A stretch of 21,294 nt of DNA from Vitrella brassicaformis. Its lineage: Eukaryota > Sar > Vitrellaceae. Location of the stretch: the NCBI GenBank assembly GCA_001179505.1, contig CDMY01000268.1, positions 18,584 to 39,877 on the forward strand, written 5' to 3'. Below, in pieces: positions 19,878-21,294 of this stretch. How positions within the stretch are numbered: the stretch's first letter is position 1; the number at the start of each line of letters is the position of its first letter. The notes under the pieces were generated by a model that was not told the DNA's origin, did no database searches, and saw nothing but the letters and a program-made list of their open reading frames with translations. A program made the translations under genes and the position numbers.

Positions 19878-20044
19878 ATACTCTCGCCTCCGCTACCCAT
19901 GGGTCCGGGCTCGCTCGTCGAGCCCGGACATCCCGTCGCTGCTGATCCTGCCTGTCCTGCCTGTCCTGATCTGAGCCTGCCTGTACCGAGTCAAATGGGA
20001 GAGAGCCATCCGCCCTCACGAGCCCGACAGCGCGACGTGCGCGC
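19878..20044 (+). repeat. 167-base direct repeat, copy 1
   Basis: Identical to 20259-20425 apart from one C/G difference, found in CCATCCGCCCTC versus CCATCCGGCCTC. It contains a perfect 11-bp inverted repeat with a 5-base loop at 19903-19929 (stem GTCCGGGCTCG) and a short internal direct repeat of CCTGTCCTG. I recognise no known element. Confidence 0.9.
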
Positions 20045-20258
20045 GGGGGAGACCGGTGGGCGGGTGTGTCACGAAGGACACGGGTGGGTGCGCGAAAAAG
20101 CGTCGCCCGTCGAACAGCGTCCGCGACGTGACTGTCGCGAGTCGCGACCGAAAACCGGCCAAGAAACATCGAGCTCGCAAGCGCGCCCGTGTGTCTGTGA
20201 GCGCGTCGCTGCGGCTGCGAGTACGTACGCCACCGCACGCAGGCGTGCTCAGGCTGCC
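20045..20258. other. CpG-rich spacer between the two repeat copies
   Basis: 214 bases, very rich in CG dinucleotides and in short CGCGA/GTCGCG palindromic words. Both strands are open across it, but neither frame looks like a protein domain. Confidence 0.6.
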
Positions 20259-20425
20259 ATACTCTCGCCTCCGCTACCCATGGGTCCGGGCTCGCTCGTC
20301 GAGCCCGGACATCCCGTCGCTGCTGATCCTGCCTGTCCTGCCTGTCCTGATCTGAGCCTGCCTGTACCGAGTCAAATGGGAGAGAGCCATCCGGCCTCAC
20401 GAGCCCGACAGCGCGACGTGCGCGC
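20259..20425 (+). repeat. 167-base direct repeat, copy 2
   Basis: Second copy, exactly 381 bases downstream of the first, with the same hairpin at 20284-20310. The near-perfect identity implies a recent duplication or ongoing homogenisation. Confidence 0.9.
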
Positions 20426-21294
20426 TCCCAAATGCCAACAGTAAACCGGTACAGGGCAGGCGAAGGCTGCATCACGGTGACGAAGCGAGGGAGGAGAGCT
20501 GAGTCACCGTATGCCTCAGAATCATCCTCTGTCCGTCTGTCTGTCTGTCTGTCTGTCTTTCCGTCTATGTCTTCGATGTCTCGTGCTGCCGGCGCTTTGC
20601 TTGGCGCTTTATCGTTACTGGTTCACCGGACCCGATCAGGCCGCCCCAGAGACATCACGTGATGGCCATGGCACGGGCGCCTGCGTGTGAACGGAGTAGT
20701 TTCTTAACACTCCGTTTCATCGTACATCGTTGCGGTAGGTAATGGGAACACGATGCTGGTGCTTTTATTCGCTCCTCTTTTCCGCGTCCCCTGTGATGTG
20801 GCTCGTGATCGATTTGCGCTTCTATGCTTGTCGACAGCTCTGTGTTTCGCTATGCGACGTGCGGTTCCCTGGTCTGATCGGCGGCGGTTGGTCTTTTTGA
20901 TGAGTCCCTCGACAAGCGCTGTGACCGCTACATATGTCTCCTCTCTATCCGTCTCAACATCTCAATCTGGCCGTCTCATGTCGCCGGTCCGTTGATACTG
21001 GGCTCTGGTGAGCGTATCGACAGGAAAAAGGAATGTGGTGTCTTGTGATGGTCGTAGGTGTGGAAAGCCGGACGCCCGCCATCGACAAACGCCTATATCC
21101 CTCTTCCCGAGGCCTCTGCGAGCCTTGTCGTGTGTCGTTGTTTGTCTGTCTTCTGTGTGCAGGCCGGTATCGCCCGTCCATCGTTTTCTCTATCATGTCT
21201 TCCGCCTCCTTATCGAAGGCCTCCTTCTGCGTTTTCTTCGCGCATCGCCGTGTCTCCGCGCGTTGAGCCGTTGCTGCCCGCCTTTGACCGCCTC
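20426..21294. other. right-edge region, no supportable gene
   Basis: Includes a (GTCT)n tract and open frames of 60-80 codons on both strands. One minus-strand stretch near 21180-21280 has a helical, charged look (KEAFDKEAEDMIEKTMDG) and could be an exon of a gene lying to the right. No donor or in-phase partner is present in the window, so it is not called. Confidence 0.4.
20535..20557. repeat. (GTCT)n tetranucleotide repeat
   Basis: Nearly six tandem GTCT units in the right-edge non-coding region. Confidence 0.9.

Noticed and set aside
19756-20475. A 239-codon minus-strand frame spanning both direct repeats
   Set aside because: It stays open because the repeat period, 381, is divisible by three and the DNA is GC-rich. 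The plus strand is open over the same span, and no domain or splice context supports it.
20749-20995. An 80-codon plus-strand frame beginning MLVLLFAPLF as a secreted protein
   Set aside because: The hydrophobic start is suggestive, but the rest is Ser/Arg-rich without a domain, and no splice partner or homologous copy in the window supports it.
1-21294. tRNA, rRNA or CRISPR arrays
   Set aside because: No cloverleaf, rRNA core or regularly spaced repeat array was seen. The short repeats are di- and tetranucleotide microsatellites.

Overview
This window reads as nuclear DNA of an intron-dense protist. Protein-coding signal is broken into many short exons joined by introns of about 55-130 bases. 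These introns have GT-AG (rarely GC-AG) ends and very often carry (TG)n, (CA)n or (TC)n tracts beside the splice sites. No bacterial operon structure, ribosome-binding sites or RNA genes were seen. The style of the introns, a bipartite plastid-type leader on one protein, and the multi-domain TLDc proteins suggest a chromerid-type alveolate alga such as Vitrella. That assignment is inference, not proven by the sequence.

Layout, left to right. (1) Positions 2-1043, + strand: the last four exons of a gene whose 5' end lies outside the window. (2) About 2154-7020, + strand (possibly starting at 1873): an 18-exon gene for a DNA-binding protein with a psq-like helix-turn-helix, a CENP-B/Tc5-type helix-turn-helix, long Ala/Pro/His-rich linkers and two C-terminal TLDc domains. 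(3) 7514-13921, - strand: a 32-exon gene encoding about 1281 residues. I read it as a type-I microbial rhodopsin (retinal Lys302, Asp298, helix-C Arg168/Glu171/Trp172/Pro177) with an extra N-terminal membrane helix, then a coiled coil, two PAS-type domains and a long disordered tail. (4) 14066-15771, + strand: a nine-exon gene for a class I SAM-dependent methyltransferase with a signal/plastid-type leader and one further membrane segment, divergent from the rhodopsin gene across only 144 bases. (5) 16080-19549, - strand: a 15-exon paralogue of gene 2, in inverted orientation, with the same HTH-HTH-linker-TLDc-TLDc order. (6) 19550-21294: GC-rich DNA with a 167-base direct repeat (two copies, 381 bases apart), each copy with an 11-bp hairpin, and no gene I can support.

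How the parts relate. The two HTH-TLDc genes converge on each other and bracket the rhodopsin and methyltransferase genes, so the window is an inverted duplication with unrelated genes inside. Every exon model given for the four complete genes was checked for reading phase by hand, and each closes exactly. That is the main support for the gene structures. The strongest novelty candidates are the rhodopsin-PAS fusion with an unusual helix-C triad, and the CENP-B-HTH/TLDc fusion family.
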